DNA of 64,000 nucleotides from Linepithema humile. Its lineage: Eukaryota > Arthropoda > Insecta > Hymenoptera > Formicidae. Below are positions 61,801 through 64,000 of this stretch, piece after piece. Location: positions 29,414,139-29,478,138 of the forward strand of contig NC_090133.1 in assembly GCF_040581485.1 (NCBI RefSeq), given 5' to 3'. The position numbers were made by a program, and so were the translations under genes. Under the pieces are notes generated by a model. The model searched no databases, was not told where the DNA came from, and was given only the letters and a program-made list of their open reading frames with translations. Each line of letters opens with the position of its first letter. Position 1 is the stretch's first letter.

Positions 61801-62419
61801 ATGTGTAACATTAATACGATTAGGGAGTGATGAATGCAAGTTTCAACAATGATACAGAAATGTTATGTCAGGCGAGTATTCGCGAAAATGCAATTTCACA
61901 ACTGTCTGACCGGTCACCGTGATAAATTAGACGGTTCACTTGCGCGCTCGCGCAGCTTTCGCGAAAAACGTGATGCAACTGCCAAGGAAATAATGCATAA
62001 AAGCCGCGTAATTAGAATTAATTCCGCGCAGTACATCCGTGCAAGGTAAACACTATCGAGCTTCATGTAGTCCCAGCGCATGAAAACGTCCAAACAGACG
62101 TCGGAATACGAATATTAACTACGCAGCGTTACAACAATAGTTTCGTAATCATAGTGGCTAACTACGTTTAGATGAACTTGGCGTGCATAGTAAACTTGTA
62201 TAAAGCAAGCGTTCCCGTTGGCCGAGTCTCATTTGGACTGACTAAGTCGCATTTGTGACGATAATTCAAATTTTGCGAAAGTCGACAGCGGCAGCGCGTT
62301 TAGGATTTAATTGTGCGATTTTCGGAAAACTAACAATAAGTATTTTCATGGATTATAGAGCAGCCATCGCACAAGCACGTAGTTTCATCAAGTACCGGCC
62401 ACTATGGCGATAAATCAGA
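58899..62419. repeat. Dispersed degenerate motif CCGGYCAC...GATAAATCAGA
   Basis: Copies or variants occur at 58899-58920, 59669-59679, 60455-60479, 61310-61322, 61910-61931 and 62395-62419. Several have CCGGCCAC or CCGGTCAC 4-6 bases before the ATAAATCAGA core. The first two copies share longer context (ATAAATCAGATTACG, then a GCATGCCGTA or GCACGCCGTA word, and AAACTGTTC upstream). Spacings run from 0.5 to 0.85 kb. This is either a heavily diverged tandem array or a recurring protein-binding module. Confidence 0.5.
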
Positions 62420-63539
62420 ATTTATACCGAGCACGAATGCCTCACGTTGAATGCACCTCCTGTTGAATGTTAAATCGCGAATCAACGTTACTTTTCGTGG
62501 TTTTCGACGAAAAAAAAGATGCTATCATACGTGACAAAAAAGTCGCTACGAGTGTGCTTTCTAGAGCATCAAAAGTTATCGAATGTTCAATATATTTTAT
62601 TATTTGTACATCTATCTTACTCAGCAATTAATATGTTTATTTTATTAATTGTTAATCAAATAAATTTGTGTGGCCAATATATCTTTTATGTATAGATATA
62701 AAGATTAAACAGTTGGAAAAAATGATTGTGATTTCGCTTGTGTATCATTTTATTAATTTAACCTATTCATATTAATTTAGATTTGCAAGGACTAATCCGG
62801 TATTCAATGATAAAGTCACACAGAGTATGCGCACCTATCAATCCTTTAATTGCGGCAAATAGTAGCTAACAAGCTTCGTAGTCGTACGTGCCATGAATGC
62901 AAAACAATGGCAATCGCTATAGAACAGACATGTTGCTGCGCCGCGATTATTTAACTTTGATATACTTGAAGAAGAAAAATTCGATAACGGTATTCGTCAT
63001 ACAATTATATAATCCTGTCAATAATTATTATTATTATTTCTTTACTACTCAATTATTTTATTCTTTCAGAAATTTAAAAGCGATTTATTTTGGGCGTAAT
63101 CTGATATACTCTCGCAAGGTCTGTCATTGTTCGCGGTGGAAGTTTATATCATTATAATTATGAGAATACTCGCACGCGGTGGTCAGGACTTAATTTCAAT
63201 TTAATAATGCAGAAATCCATTGCGACAGAAATTATCGCTTTTCATCGCTTATATAATCAGCGTTAAGATAAGAGTTACTTTTTGTTTAATAGATGTGTAA
63301 GGATTTATTTTCGTGTATTTAACACAATAATATATAAAAATATGCAGGCTAGCGCGGGTCGAACACGACAGACGCAGGAAAACGGAGTGTAGTACAAGAA
63401 GGAAGGGACTCCAATTACGACGTTTAAGGGTGGCAAGGCGAAAGCACGAAGGGGCATTCGTGGAGCCAACCCCAGAACCCCGGAGGCTATTTCCGATTTT
63501 CAGATAGAAGACGAGAGAGAAAGAGCGAGAGAGCGGGAA

Positions 63540-63542
<3 letters not shown>

Positions 63543-63601
<59 letters not shown>
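63543..63601. repeat. GA microsatellite in a promoter-like patch
   Basis: About 29 GA units flanked by CpG-rich, purine-rich DNA (63350-63540) and by CpG-containing DNA (63602-63780). This resembles 5' leaders of insect genes with GAGA elements. Confidence 0.9.
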
Positions 63602-63605
<4 letters not shown>

Positions 63606-64000
63606 GGCAGTCGTCTTGTTCGATCCTGCAGTTGAGTAGAGCTCGTTAGATTTTCCCTGTTCGCTTATATCCGCCTTATCCGCGTATCAGCACGATCCTA
63701 TCCTTTTTTCCCGATCGTTTTGCATCTCGCTAATATGATGCGAACCTTCCTCCTACGCTGTCGTGTCTTTAGAGAGACAGGTACCTTTATATTTATCTGC
63801 CTCCGAGACGCAATGTTCGTTATCTCGAACTTTATGTATTTGTATTTAATAAAAAAAAGTAACAAGTTGTAATGATTTTAATCATTGAATAGACTATAAC
63901 GCTGTTGCAGTAATTAGTGAGAATTAGTGGACAAATAGATTTAACTAAGAGCGAAAACAATTAACTTTGATAAAAAAAGCGTGGAATATATTATTAGACA
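63602..64000. other. Possible 5' leader of a gene beyond the window
   Basis: A CpG-containing stretch to about 63780 ends at a donor-like ACAG|GTACCT (63780/63781) and then turns AT-rich. A non-coding first exon reading right is possible, but no coding sequence is visible. Confidence 0.25.

Noticed and set aside
1..64000. CRISPR array, rRNA, bacterial operon or viral genome segment
   Set aside because: Spliced insect-type genes fill the window; no regularly spaced direct repeats with unique spacers, rRNA signatures or viral genes were seen.

Overview
The window looks like nuclear DNA of an insect, most likely a hymenopteran and perhaps an ant. Introns are short to multi-kilobase with GT-AG borders, the background is AT-rich with CpG-rich patches, there are many dinucleotide microsatellites, and small non-autonomous DNA transposons are present. 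The species cannot be named from sequence alone. I rebuilt six protein-coding genes by hand from splice sites, and each joins into one uninterrupted reading frame.

Layout. 1.2-6.9 kb (minus): two beta-tubulin genes in tandem. The upstream one (4871-6929, 3 exons, 443 aa) is conventional. The downstream one (1214-3621, 6 exons, 459 aa) is intact but very divergent, with three extra introns and no acidic tail. 7.7-20.9 kb (minus): a nine-exon SLC22-type organic cation/carnitine transporter (about 673 aa). Its introns hold three separate inverted-repeat elements, one of them split by a 182-bp MITE with a TA target duplication. 20.9-30.1 kb: mostly non-coding, with CpG-rich promoter-like patches, a pair of perfect CRE octamers, a TATA box, a dead mariner-type transposase and a 134-bp MITE with TAA duplication. 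30.3-32.2 kb (plus): a two-exon gene resembling the N-terminal half of the DNA-repair scaffold SPIDR. 33.2-34.0 kb (plus): Vps28, an ESCRT-I subunit. 37.0-43.2 kb (minus): an eleven-exon M1 aminopeptidase N-like gene (994 aa). Its frame is intact, but the HExxH zinc site and the GAMEN motif are gone, and a 27-bp coding minisatellite sits behind its signal anchor. 43.3-64 kb: about 20 kb in which I find no convincing gene. It holds diverged duplications, a large inverted repeat at 52.8-53.6 kb, microsatellites and a recurring GATAAATCAGA-type motif, and it ends in a CpG-rich, GA-repeat patch that resembles a promoter.

The genes do not form a functional pathway; they are ordinary eukaryotic neighbours. 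The most interesting items are the two intact but functionally altered paralogues (the divergent beta-tubulin and the zinc-site-less aminopeptidase) and the several layers of fold-back and MITE structure. No rRNA, tRNA, CRISPR array or viral gene was found.
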